Source: an uncultured Bacteroidales bacterium
GTDB taxonomy: Bacteria > Bacteroidota > Bacteroidia > Bacteroidales > Paludibacteraceae
Assembly (NCBI GenBank): GCA_946187695.1
Contig: CAMHSB010000012.1
Coordinates: forward strand, 1 to 54,773
Direction of reading: 5' to 3'
Length of the DNA stretch: 54,773 nt
Part shown: positions 1 through 7,134 of the stretch, one piece after another
How the letters are laid out: each line of letters begins with the position of its first letter
Numbering within the stretch: the stretch's first letter is position 1
Translations under genes and position numbers: made by a program
The notes under the pieces: generated by a model
Seen by the model: only the letters and a program-made list of their open reading frames with translations
What the model was told of the DNA's origin: nothing
Database searches by the model: none

Positions 1-824
1 GCAGCGTCCTCTTTCCCTGTAGCTGCCTTGGCAGCGTCCTGTAGCGCAGCGTCCTTCACCCCTTCACTCCTTACCGCCACGCGGTGCGTGTACGCGCCGA
101 ACGCATTCACCAGCGCGTTCGCCATCTGCGCGATCGATGCCGGCTGGTTCAGGAAACGCTCCTCTTCGGGGTTGGAGATAAAGCCCATCTCGAACAATAT
201 CGACGGACAAGCGGTCTTGAGCAGCACCCAGAATGCCGCCTGACGTACACCTCTATCCTCGCGGTTCAGATGCCCTACGAACCGTTGCTGCACCTGCTCG
301 GCGAACAGCAGCGACTGCTCCATGTAGCTGTTCTGCATCAGCTCGAACATTATATACGAGTCGATCGAGTTGGGGTCAAAACCCGCATAGGTCGTTTTGT
401 AGTCGGACTCTAACTTGATCACGGCGTTCTCGCGCATCGCTACGTCCAGGTTCGCCTCCATCCGCTCGGTACCTAAGATAAACGTCTCCACGCCCCGCGG
501 CTCTTTCTTGTCCGAGGAATTGGTGTGGATCGAAATGAACAAATCCGCATTTGCTTTGTTGGCGATGTTCGCGCGTTCCTGCAAAGGAATGAACACATCC
601 GTGCTACGCGTATAGATCACCTTCACATCCGGATACTGCGCATTGATCAGCTCTCCCATCTTCAGCACCAGCGCCAGGTTCAGATCCTTCTCGTTAGAGA
701 ACCGACCTACCGCACCCGGGTCCTTTCCGCCGTGTCCGGCATCCAGCACCACCGTGTACTGTTTCTCTGCCCAAACGGACATTCCCAACAGCAATAAGAT
801 TCCTATAAAGATCGCTTTTCGCAT
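1..824 (-). CDS. N-acetylmuramoyl-L-alanine amidase (Amidase_3), 3' end beyond the window
   Basis: Zinc-dependent amidase that cuts the bond between muramic acid and the stem peptide of peptidoglycan in the periplasm. The reading frame was translated directly from the minus strand; it starts at the ATG at 822-824 and is still open at base 1. The N-terminus is a signal peptide (MRKAIFIGILLLLGMSVWA). The family motifs follow in order: DAGHGGKDPGA near residues 27-37, NEKDL about ten residues later, SIHTNSS, and FEMGFISNPEE, supplying the expected His-Glu-His zinc ligands and the catalytic Glu. After the domain comes an Ala/Asp-rich stretch made by a GCAGCGTCCT repeat. A good promoter lies 24 nt upstream. 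Family assignment is secure. The C-terminal end, and any peptidoglycan-binding repeat there, cannot be seen. Confidence 0.93.
   Translation of the reverse strand, partial: MRKAIFIGILLLLGMSVWAEKQYTVVLDAGHGGKDPGAVGRFSNEKDLNLALVLKMGELINAQYPDVKVIYTRSTDVFIPLQERANIANKANADLFISIHTNSSDKKEPRGVETFILGTERMEANLDVAMRENAVIKLESDYKTTYAGFDPNSIDSYIMFELMQNSYMEQSLLFAEQVQQRFVGHLNREDRGVRQAAFWVLLKTACPSILFEMGFISNPEEERFLNQPASIAQMANALVNAFGAYTHRVAVRSEGVKDAALQDAAKAATGKEDA
53..76. repeat. Octamer tandem repeat, 3 units (consensus CCTTCACC), inside the amidase gene
   Basis: Three consecutive 8-nt units with one to three differences between them. It is one of the 7/8-nt-period repeat clusters scattered through the window. 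It sits in the low-complexity C-terminal part of the amidase and stays in frame. Confidence 0.55.
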
Positions 825-847
825 AGTACTCCAAATTAAATCCGCTG

Positions 848-878
848 CAAAGGTACAACTTTTATGCCATATATGCAA
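848..878 (-). promoter_or_regulatory. Promoter of the amidase gene
   Basis: On the minus strand a TTG at 878-876 is followed after 20 nt by TACCTTTG (855-848), matching the Bacteroidota TTTG / TAnnTTTG form. Transcription should begin near 842, about 20 nt before the ATG. Confidence 0.75.
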
Positions 879-925
879 GTTTTTGCTCATTTTTTAAAGA
901 AAAATGAAGTTTTTGTGGTCAAAAA

Positions 926-957
926 TTTGGAAATTCAAGAAAAAAGTATTATTTTTG
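926..957 (+). promoter_or_regulatory. Promoter of the candidate structured RNA
   Basis: TTTG at 926-929, a 20-nt spacer and TATTTTTG at 950-957 form a full match to the housekeeping promoter type of this genome. No protein-coding frame with a convincing product follows on the plus strand before the terminator at 1112-1148, so the transcript is probably non-coding. Confidence 0.7.
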
Positions 958-1049
958 CACTCGGTTTGATCAGTGATCCATTCTTTCGCGCTACGATCAA
1001 TCTTTTTCTGGTTTTGTCATTCCTTTCTGGTTAGGTTGATGTCGGGTAA

Positions 1050-1082
1050 AGCATATATTGAGCATATATTGAGCATATATTG
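1050..1082. repeat. Three perfect tandem copies of AGCATATATTG
   Basis: The 11-nt unit is repeated three times without mismatch at 1050-1060, 1061-1071 and 1072-1082. It lies in the predicted apical loop of the candidate RNA, so copy number could vary without disturbing the helices. Confidence 0.9.
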
Positions 1083-1111
1083 GAACCAGCAGGCAACAAG
1101 TACGCGATGCA

Positions 1112-1148
1112 ACAAAAACCGAGGCGCGGAGAGCGTCTCGGTTTTTGT
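1112..1148. terminator. Bidirectional intrinsic terminator
   Basis: ACAAAAACCGAG and CTCGGTTTTTGT form a 12-bp stem with a further CGC/GCG pairing inside and T-tracts on both outer sides. It can end the candidate RNA on the plus strand and the frameshifted lipoprotein gene (stop at 1202) on the minus strand. Confidence 0.85.
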
Positions 1149-1201
1149 GAGGTTTGGCGAAATAGCGCCAAAAAGTAGACAGCCAACGGCGGCGCGGGGA
1201 G

Positions 1202-2091
1202 TTAGCGGACGAGACGGGCGAAGAATTGGTAGTTGCGTAAGGAGATACTGCCGTCTTCTACATCTATGGATGGTCCATAACTGCCGGCAGTAGAAGCAAA
1301 ATGCACACCATCGTTCGCATTATAAGCAAAATCCGTGTTTTCGGCATAAGGAGTTGCCGTCCAGTAGAAACAATAGGACATCAAGTAATCACCATCGTTA
1401 GTGTAGATGGCTGCAGCGGGCAGATAGACGGCTCCGTGCGCCTCCATGATAGCCCATTCGGCATCGGTGTAGTAGATGTACGGGGATATATCGATGCCAT
1501 TTTTGATGTTCGAGCCGACCACACTATCGGGAGTCGTCCAATCGTCCGGGAACAGCAAGATGCCCGTCATGTCGTGAATATTAGCGGTTGTCTCAAAGAG
1601 GTCTTTTGCTTTCGGGCGTCTTTCAAACAGGTATTGCCATTCCTCATTGGTAAGGGTGCGCCAAAGATTGGGTTTGTTTCCGCCGTTCGAGATGGGATTG
1701 GAGCCCCAATCAACGAATGTCGGGTAATCGCTCGGCTCTTGGGATTTGAGGGTCGGATTGTTTCCGGTACCCCAGCCGTAGGTATATCCTGCCAGCCCGG
1801 AATGACGTCGACGAAATAACGGTTGTCGCGACTAACGAGATCGTACTGGTTCTCGGCAAAACGCCAGGTATTCGTGGAGTCTTGGTATTGGAGATTACCT
1901 TGCGAGAAATGGACTTTCTTGGTAGGACTGACGGAAAAGAGTCCGAAGAGTTGCCCGTCAACGGTAGTGGGCGCGGGAGTATCGGTGCCAGAGCCGGAGC
2001 TCGAGCCTGACTGCGCGGGTTCGTTTTTGGTGTTGCAGGCGAGCAACGCAAGGAGGGCAAATGCTATAACGGATAACTTATTCATAGTCAT
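1202..2091 (-). pseudogene. FISUMP-type lipoprotein gene broken by one frameshift
   Basis: A surface lipoprotein of unknown function. The N-terminal half starts with MTMNKLSVIAFALLALLAC, a lipobox ending in Cys, and runs through HFSQGNLQYQD and WRFAENQYDLV, typical of Bacteroidales FISUMP-like proteins. Around 1790-1825 the frame is lost: after VIPGWQ the homologous text continues in the neighbouring frame as GYTYGWGTGNNPTLKSQ and EEWQYLFERRP, then FYWTATPYAEN, ending RLVR at 1202. The shift equals one missing base, or two extra. The downstream frame is intact for about 195 codons, so the break is recent or a sequencing error. Joined, the protein would be about 295 residues, a normal length. 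The promoter is at 2107-2137 and the terminator at 1112-1148. Confidence 0.8.
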
Positions 2092-2106
2092 AATAAAATT
2101 TGGGTG

Positions 2107-2137
2107 CAAAGGTACAACAAATTTTTGATATATGCAA
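2107..2137 (-). promoter_or_regulatory. Promoter of the frameshifted lipoprotein gene
   Basis: TTG at 2137-2135, a 20-nt spacer and TACCTTTG at 2114-2107 on the minus strand. The predicted start of transcription is close to the ATG at 2091, giving a very short leader. Confidence 0.75.
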
Positions 2138-2194
2138 GAGGAAGAGATATTTTTCAAAAAAAGCGCGCGCGACACACCCACTAAACAGCCAAAG

Positions 2195-2288
2195 ACCGGA
2201 GGTAAGCAGCACACACGAACCAGAACCGAGGGAAGCGAGGTAAACAGACCCACCGGAGGTAGACAGCAAGACCACCGGAGGTAAACAG
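2195..2288. repeat. Degenerate direct repeats, consensus ACCGGAGGTARACAG
   Basis: Copies lie at 2195-2209, 2235-2247 (shorter and diverged), 2252-2266 and 2274-2288. Spacing is irregular (start-to-start 38, 19 and 22 nt). Each contains GGAGGT, but no start codon follows at a translation-like distance, so these are not ribosome-binding sites. Apart from the dispersed element downstream, I see no gene in 2140-2510. Confidence 0.6.
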
Positions 2289-2391
2289 CCGCACGAAAAA
2301 GCGAGGGGTTCAGCGCAGGAGGCTTGAGGAGCGGACAGGCCGTGTCTATCCGCCTATGCCCGAGCCCCAAGGACAAAGACGAGCAAATATT

Positions 2392-2464
2392 TGTTGTAAC
2401 TTCGGACTCCGCCTTGCTTTGCAATTCCCCCGAAATTACATTCGCACAGTTGTGCAAATAACAA
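2392..2464 (+). repeat. Dispersed palindromic element, copy A
   Basis: A 73-nt segment that recurs inverted at 49362-49432, with roughly 85 percent identity by eye. It contains CGG/CCG-based arms around TTCGGACTCCGCC and CCCCCGAAATTAC and a second hairpin GCACA-GT-TGTGC, and it is bounded by TTGTT and AACAA in inverted orientation. It resembles a REP or very small MITE-like unit. It lies about 50 nt upstream of the relA/spoT promoter. Confidence 0.75.
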
Positions 2465-2514
2465 GGCTTTCCCTCCTAAAAATTTAAATAAATTTAATTT
2501 TTATTGTTAAATCC

Positions 2515-2545
2515 TTGTGTATTTCAAATATTTTTCGTAACTTTG
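2515..2545 (+). promoter_or_regulatory. Promoter of the relA/spoT operon
   Basis: TTG at 2515-2517, a 20-nt spacer and TAACTTTG at 2538-2545. The leader to the ATG at 2676 is about 125 nt, long for this genome. It begins with a small hairpin, TTGGCA (2554-2559) pairing with TGCCAA (2567-2572). Confidence 0.75.
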
Positions 2546-2581
2546 CAGCCGAATTGGCATGTAGTGTGCCAAGGAGCGCGA

Positions 2582-2646
2582 GAAAATAAGCAGAAAAGCG
2601 AAAGAAAATAAGCAGAAAAGCGAAAGAAAATAAGCAGAAAAACGCG
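2582..2646 (+). repeat. 22-nt tandem repeats in the relA/spoT leader
   Basis: Two perfect 22-nt units at 2582-2603 and 2604-2625 and a third that diverges near its end (2626-2646). The unit contains GAAAATAAGCAG and AAAGCGAAA. They are A-rich and should be unstructured in RNA. They sit between the promoter and the start codon, so copy number changes leader length only. Confidence 0.9.
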
Positions 2647-2675
2647 AGAAAGCAGATAAAAGAGTGCGTTAAATT

Positions 2676-4943
2676 ATGCAAAAGAGTGAGTTTACAGCGG
2701 AAGAAGATTTGATGATCCAACGCGAGTTTGAAGCGTTGTTGGACGACTATGCGCATACGCCTCACAGGCAGAAAGTGGAGCTGATCACGCATGCGTTCAA
2801 TTTTGCATACAAGGCTCACTACGGCGTGCGTCGCCTGAGCGGTGAACCTTATATCATGCACCCGCTTGCTGTCGCGCGCATCTGTGTGCGGGACATAGGT
2901 CTGGGCTCGACGAGTATCTGTTCGGCGCTGTTGCACGATGTGGTCGAAGATACGGACTACACGGAGCAGGACATTGCGGGTCTGTTCGGCGAGAAGATCG
3001 CCCAGATCGTAGGTGGTCTGACGAAGATCAGCGGCGGTGTGTTCGGTGACCAAGCCTCGGAGCAAGCGGAGAACTTCCGCAAGCTGCTGTTGACCATCAG
3101 CGAGGATATCCGTGTGGTACTGATCAAGATCGCCGACCGCTTGCATAACATGCGTACTTTGGGTTCGCAGCCTAAAGACAAGCAGTACAAGATCGCCGGT
3201 GAGACGCAGTATATCTACGCGCCGCTGGCGCACCGTCTGGGTCTGTTCCCTATCAAAACGGAGCTGGAGGACCTGAGTTTCAAATACGAGCACCCCGAGA
3301 CCTGGCAGGAGATACACGATAAGTTAGAGATGATCAAGCAGACCAAGCTCGAGAGTTACGAGGTCTTCTGCAAGCCTATCCGTGAGCGCTTGGAGAGCAT
3401 GGGGTATAAATTTACGCTCAAAGCACGTATCAAGTCGGTTTACTCGATCTGGAAGAAGATGATGAGCAAGCAATGTGCCTTCGAGGACGTGTATGACATC
3501 ATGGCGGTGCGTATCATCTTCACGCCGAGCGAGTCGATGAGCGAGAAAGACCAATGCTGGATGATCTACTCGGCGATCACGGAGATCTATCGTCCGCACC
3601 CGGAGCGTATCCGCGATTGGATCTCAACGCCCAAGGCGAACGGTTACGAGGCGTTGCACGTGACGGTGATGGGTAAGAACGGAGAATGGGTCGAGGTGCA
3701 GATCCGTACCGACCGCATGAATGAGATCGCGGAGCACGGCTATGCCGCGCACTGGAAATACAAGACCGGCGAATCCGACGACAGCGAACTCGACAAATGG
3801 CTCGAAGATATCAAGGACATCCTCGCGCACCCGGACAAAGACGCGATGGAGTTTTTGGGTACGTTCAAGCTCAACCTGTTTGCACATGAGGTGTTTGTCT
3901 TCACCCCGAAGGGTGAGATCAAGACCATGCCGCAAGGCTCGACCGCGCTGGACTTTGCTTTCCTACTCCACTCCAAGATCGGCGAGCATTGTATCGGCGC
4001 CAAGGTCAACCACACGCTCGTGCCGCTGTCCTATGAGCTGAAGGGCGGCGACCAGATCGAGGTACTGACCTCCAACAGTCAGCACCCGCAGAAAGAATGG
4101 CTTAAGTTCGTAACGACCGCCAAGGCCAAGAAAGGACTGAACCAGTTCTTCATGCGTGAGGAACGCAAATATATCAAGCACGGCGAGCGGCTGGTGAACG
4201 ATGCGATCGCAATGGACAAAGAGCTGGCGGCGAACAAAGATCAGGCTTTGGCACGATTATTGACGTACTATGCCATGACGAAGCCCGAGGAGCTGTACGC
4301 GGAGGTAGGACAAGGTGCGATCAGGCTGGATAATTTCCACGATATCGTCTTCCCCAAACGCGGCTGGAAATCGTATATACCGTTTATCGGCAAGAGCGAC
4401 AAGCCCGTAGAGGTGCAAGCGCCGAAAGAGGAGCCCAAAGAGCAGAAAGAGGAAGAAGCCCCGAAGCCGCAGGAGAAGAAGAAAGAGCCGCATGCGATCG
4501 TGCTGACGGACGAGAACTTAGGCAAGGAGTATATCCTGAGCAACTGCTGTCACCCGATCCCGGGCGATGAGGTCTTAGGCTACAAAGATGCGTCGGGACA
4601 GATGTTCATCCACAAAGTGGATTGTCCGGAAGCGGCGCTGCTGAAGACGAGTTACGGCAAACGGCTCTACTCGGCGACCTGGAACACGCACCGCGTGCAG
4701 TCGTTCGTAGAGGCGATCGAGTTGAAGGGAATTGATAAGTTCGGTGTGTTCATCAAAGTGATGCAGACCATGACGCAGGATTTCCACATCAACATGCGCG
4801 CGATCAACGTCTCCAGCGAGGACGGCATCTTCAAGGGCACGATGGAGATATACGTGTACGACCGCTCGGAGTTGGACGCCCTGCTCAAGGCCGTAAGTAA
4901 GATAGAAAACATCAAAGAAGTTAAACGAGTTAATATCGATTAA
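2676..4943 (+). CDS. Bifunctional (p)ppGpp synthetase/hydrolase RelA/SpoT
   Basis: Makes and degrades the alarmone (p)ppGpp in response to starvation, probably on the ribosome. At 755 residues it is full length. The HD hydrolase domain has H62 (YIMHP), H87-D88 followed by ED (LLHDVVED) and DRLHNM at 154-159, so hydrolase activity should be intact. The synthetase domain shows R251-x-K-S, D274 in YDIMAVRI, YEALH near 324-328 and EVQIRT at 340-345. A TGS domain spans about 402-465. A K/E-rich linker of about 40 residues precedes the Cys/His-containing NCCHPIPGDE region and a C-terminal ACT domain. Both activities appear present, so this is a Rel-type rather than a one-sided enzyme. It heads a plus-strand gene series; DUF1573 follows after 10 nt. 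Confidence 0.96.
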   Translation: MQKSEFTAEEDLMIQREFEALLDDYAHTPHRQKVELITHAFNFAYKAHYGVRRLSGEPYIMHPLAVARICVRDIGLGSTSICSALLHDVVEDTDYTEQDIAGLFGEKIAQIVGGLTKISGGVFGDQASEQAENFRKLLLTISEDIRVVLIKIADRLHNMRTLGSQPKDKQYKIAGETQYIYAPLAHRLGLFPIKTELEDLSFKYEHPETWQEIHDKLEMIKQTKLESYEVFCKPIRERLESMGYKFTLKARIKSVYSIWKKMMSKQCAFEDVYDIMAVRIIFTPSESMSEKDQCWMIYSAITEIYRPHPERIRDWISTPKANGYEALHVTVMGKNGEWVEVQIRTDRMNEIAEHGYAAHWKYKTGESDDSELDKWLEDIKDILAHPDKDAMEFLGTFKLNLFAHEVFVFTPKGEIKTMPQGSTALDFAFLLHSKIGEHCIGAKVNHTLVPLSYELKGGDQIEVLTSNSQHPQKEWLKFVTTAKAKKGLNQFFMREERKYIKHGERLVNDAIAMDKELAANKDQALARLLTYYAMTKPEELYAEVGQGAIRLDNFHDIVFPKRGWKSYIPFIGKSDKPVEVQAPKEEPKEQKEEEAPKPQEKKKEPHAIVLTDENLGKEYILSNCCHPIPGDEVLGYKDASGQMFIHKVDCPEAALLKTSYGKRLYSATWNTHRVQSFVEAIELKGIDKFGVFIKVMQTMTQDFHINMRAINVSSEDGIFKGTMEIYVYDRSELDALLKAVSKIENIKEVKRVNID

Positions 4944-4953
4944 ATTTTTAAGT

Positions 4954-6033
4954 ATGAAAAAGATTTTGAGTACTCTCTGCATGGCTCTCACAGCAGTAGC
5001 CATGATGGCACAAGACCCGGTCATTACGTTTGAGAAGACCGAGCATGATTTCGGTAAGATCAACGAGGCAGACGGTCGTGTGTCTGTAGTGTTTGAGTTT
5101 AAGAACGAAGGTATGTCACCGCTCGTGCTGAGCAATGTTCGCGCCAGCTGTGGTTGCACCACACCGACCTGGACCAAAGAGCCGGTAGAGCCGGGACAGA
5201 AAGGCAGCATCACGGTAACCTATAACCCGAACGGCCGTCCGGGTCGTTTCCAGAAGACCGTTACCATCACCTCCAATGCGACGGAGCCGAGCAAGCGCGT
5301 GTACATCAAGGGTGAAGTGATCCCGAAGGCAGCCAAGCCGGCAAACAAATACACCGTTGCCGTAGGTGCGCTGAGCATGAAGGGCAAGACCCTCGATCTG
5401 GGAACGATCAAGAAAGGCGAGACCAAGAACGGCGAGCTGGAGTATGCTAACCTGAGCAAGGAGACCCTGAAAGTCGAATTGGCTACCAACCCGGCAGACA
5501 ACTACCTGATCAACCAGGTAACACTCGCCGAGATCAAACCGGACGAGACGGGTAAGTTCATCTTCGCTATCGACACCAAGTCGCCGAAACTGTACGGACC
5601 GGTGGAAGCTTACGCATACGTGGTTATCAACGGCAAGAAAGCGATTGAGGAGACCTACAAACTGACCATCAAGGCCAACGTGGAAGAGGACTTCAGCAAT
5701 CTGACCGCCGAAGAGAAGATGCAGGCGCCGATCATGGAGACGGCTGCGGAGCATAACGCAGGTAAGATCGCTGCCGGCAAGGTACATAAGTTCGCTTTCC
5801 CGCTCAAGAACATCGGTGTGACCCCTCTGGAGGTACGTCGCGCTTACTGTGCAGACAAGAACATCGTGGTGAAAGCGCCGAAAGCTATCAAGTCTGGCAA
5901 GAAAGGTGCGATCAACCTCGAGATCAACGCCAAGAACCTCACCGCAGGTGCTTACAGCCGCGAGGTAGTAGTGATCACCAATGACTACGCCAACCCGGTT
6001 AAACGCGTGAAGATCGCTTTTGTAGTGGAATAA
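4954..6033 (+). CDS. DUF1573 domain protein, exported
   Basis: Function unknown. The 359-residue protein has a signal peptide (MKKILSTLCMALTAVAMMAQ) with no lipobox Cys, so it is probably periplasmic or secreted. Residues about 22-115 form a clear DUF1573 unit with HDFGKI, FEFKNEG and ASCGCTTP. The Ig-like fold recurs at about 130-230 and 245-359 (HKFAFPLKNIGVTPL). DUF1573 proteins are common in Bacteroidota and often sit beside housekeeping genes. It starts 10 nt after relA/spoT and ends 3 nt before meaB, so it is almost certainly co-transcribed with both. Confidence 0.9.
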   Translation: MKKILSTLCMALTAVAMMAQDPVITFEKTEHDFGKINEADGRVSVVFEFKNEGMSPLVLSNVRASCGCTTPTWTKEPVEPGQKGSITVTYNPNGRPGRFQKTVTITSNATEPSKRVYIKGEVIPKAAKPANKYTVAVGALSMKGKTLDLGTIKKGETKNGELEYANLSKETLKVELATNPADNYLINQVTLAEIKPDETGKFIFAIDTKSPKLYGPVEAYAYVVINGKKAIEETYKLTIKANVEEDFSNLTAEEKMQAPIMETAAEHNAGKIAAGKVHKFAFPLKNIGVTPLEVRRAYCADKNIVVKAPKAIKSGKKGAINLEINAKNLTAGAYSREVVVITNDYANPVKRVKIAFVVE

Positions 6034-6036
6034 ACG

Positions 6037-7134
6037 ATGATGGACCATCCGGAAAATAGTGCTGAATACAAAGGACTGACGGTGAATGCAGGCGTAGAGA
6101 ACCTGCCTTCCGTCAATCCGTATGCGACGTTCCGTCGTAAGAAGACGGTGTTGAGTCCCGAGGAGTATTTCGCGGGCATCCGGCGCGGCGACATGACGGT
6201 GTTGAGTCAGGCAGTGACGCTGGTGGAGAGCAATCTGCTCGCCGACCAGCAGATCGCGCAGAAAGTGATCGAGCTCTGCCTACCCTACGCCGGCAATTCG
6301 ATCCGGGTGGGTATCACCGGTGTGCCGGGAGCCGGCAAATCGACCTTCATCGAGGCGCTGGGTAGCGAGCTGTGCGAGAAAGGCAAGAAACTTGCCGTAC
6401 TCGCCATCGACCCTTCCTCGGAACGAAGCAAAGGATCGATCTTAGGCGACAAGACGCGTATGAACGAACTGTCCGTCAAGTCGAACGCGTTCATCCGCCC
6501 CAGCCCGAGTGCGGGCTCCTTAGGCGGGGTGGCGCGCAAGACACGCGAGACGATCGTGCTCTGCGAGGCGGCAGGCTTCGATACGATCCTGCTGGAGACG
6601 GTGGGAGTCGGTCAGTCGGAGACAGCGGCACACTCGATGGTGGACTATTTCCTGTTGCTCCAAGTGACCGGAACAGGCGACGAGTTACAGGGTATCAAAC
6701 GCGGTATTATGGAGATGGCGGACGGCATCGCAATCAATAAATGCGATGGAAATAATATTGAACGTGCGCGCGCCGCGCGTGTAAGCTTCAAGAACGCCCT
6801 GATGCTCTTCCCTCCCTCCGAGTCCGGATGGAAACCCGAAGCGATATGCTGCTCTTCCATCGACCATTCAGGCGTGATGGAAGTGTGGCAGAACATTGAA
6901 GACTATATCGCCTTCACCAAACAGAACGGTTATTTCGACACCCACCGTACCGAACAGGCCAAGTACTGGATGTATGAGACGATCAACCAGGCCCTGTTGG
7001 ACGGATTCTATAAGAACGAACAGATGGAGCACCAGATAGAAGTAGCCGAACGGCAGGTGCTCAATAACGAGATAAGCAGCTTCATTGCTGCGCATAACTT
7101 ATTAACTGCATATGGCAGGAACAAGCAGAAATAG
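6037..7134 (+). CDS. meaB: Methylmalonyl-CoA mutase-associated GTPase MeaB (ArgK family)
   Basis: G3E-type P-loop GTPase that loads and protects adenosylcobalamin in methylmalonyl-CoA mutase. The P-loop GVPGAGKS is at residues 95-102. It is followed by DPSSERSKGSILGDKTRM, ETVGVGQSE and the base-specificity motif NKCDG, all typical of MeaB. Length 365 residues is normal for Bacteroidota members, which carry an N-terminal extension. The mutase subunits are not in this window. Two adjacent Met codons open the frame; the first is used here. Its end overlaps the start of dnaB by 23 nt, so the two are translated from one message. Confidence 0.93.
   Translation: MMDHPENSAEYKGLTVNAGVENLPSVNPYATFRRKKTVLSPEEYFAGIRRGDMTVLSQAVTLVESNLLADQQIAQKVIELCLPYAGNSIRVGITGVPGAGKSTFIEALGSELCEKGKKLAVLAIDPSSERSKGSILGDKTRMNELSVKSNAFIRPSPSAGSLGGVARKTRETIVLCEAAGFDTILLETVGVGQSETAAHSMVDYFLLLQVTGTGDELQGIKRGIMEMADGIAINKCDGNNIERARAARVSFKNALMLFPPSESGWKPEAICCSSIDHSGVMEVWQNIEDYIAFTKQNGYFDTHRTEQAKYWMYETINQALLDGFYKNEQMEHQIEVAERQVLNNEISSFIAAHNLLTAYGRNKQK

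Larger units (their letters stand above)
962..1148 (+). ncRNA. Candidate structured small RNA, about 185 nt, possibly 6S-like
   Basis: The unit has a promoter, no plausible coding frame and a strong terminator. The transcript can fold into a rod: CTCGGTTT (960-967) with AAACCGAG (1116-1123); CGCG-TAC (987-994, one bulge) with GTACGCG (1100-1106); CCT/CTGGTT (1022-1032) with AACCAG/AGG (1084-1093); and an apical loop holding three 11-nt repeats. A rod with interrupted helices near 185 nt is the general shape of 6S RNA, which Bacteroidales possess (the family first described as Bacteroidales-1). I see no sequence signature that proves this. The 3' strand of the closing helix is also the 5' arm of the terminator, so the two structures exclude each other. 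That it is an RNA gene is likely; its identity is an inference. Confidence 0.5.

Noticed and set aside
2092..2457. Upstream extension of the frameshifted lipoprotein frame
   Set aside because: It covers the promoter and repeats; the lipoprotein signal peptide at 2091 fixes the real start.
2582..2646. CRISPR array
   Set aside because: The 22-nt units are contiguous with no spacers, and no cas genes are present. No CRISPR array was seen elsewhere.
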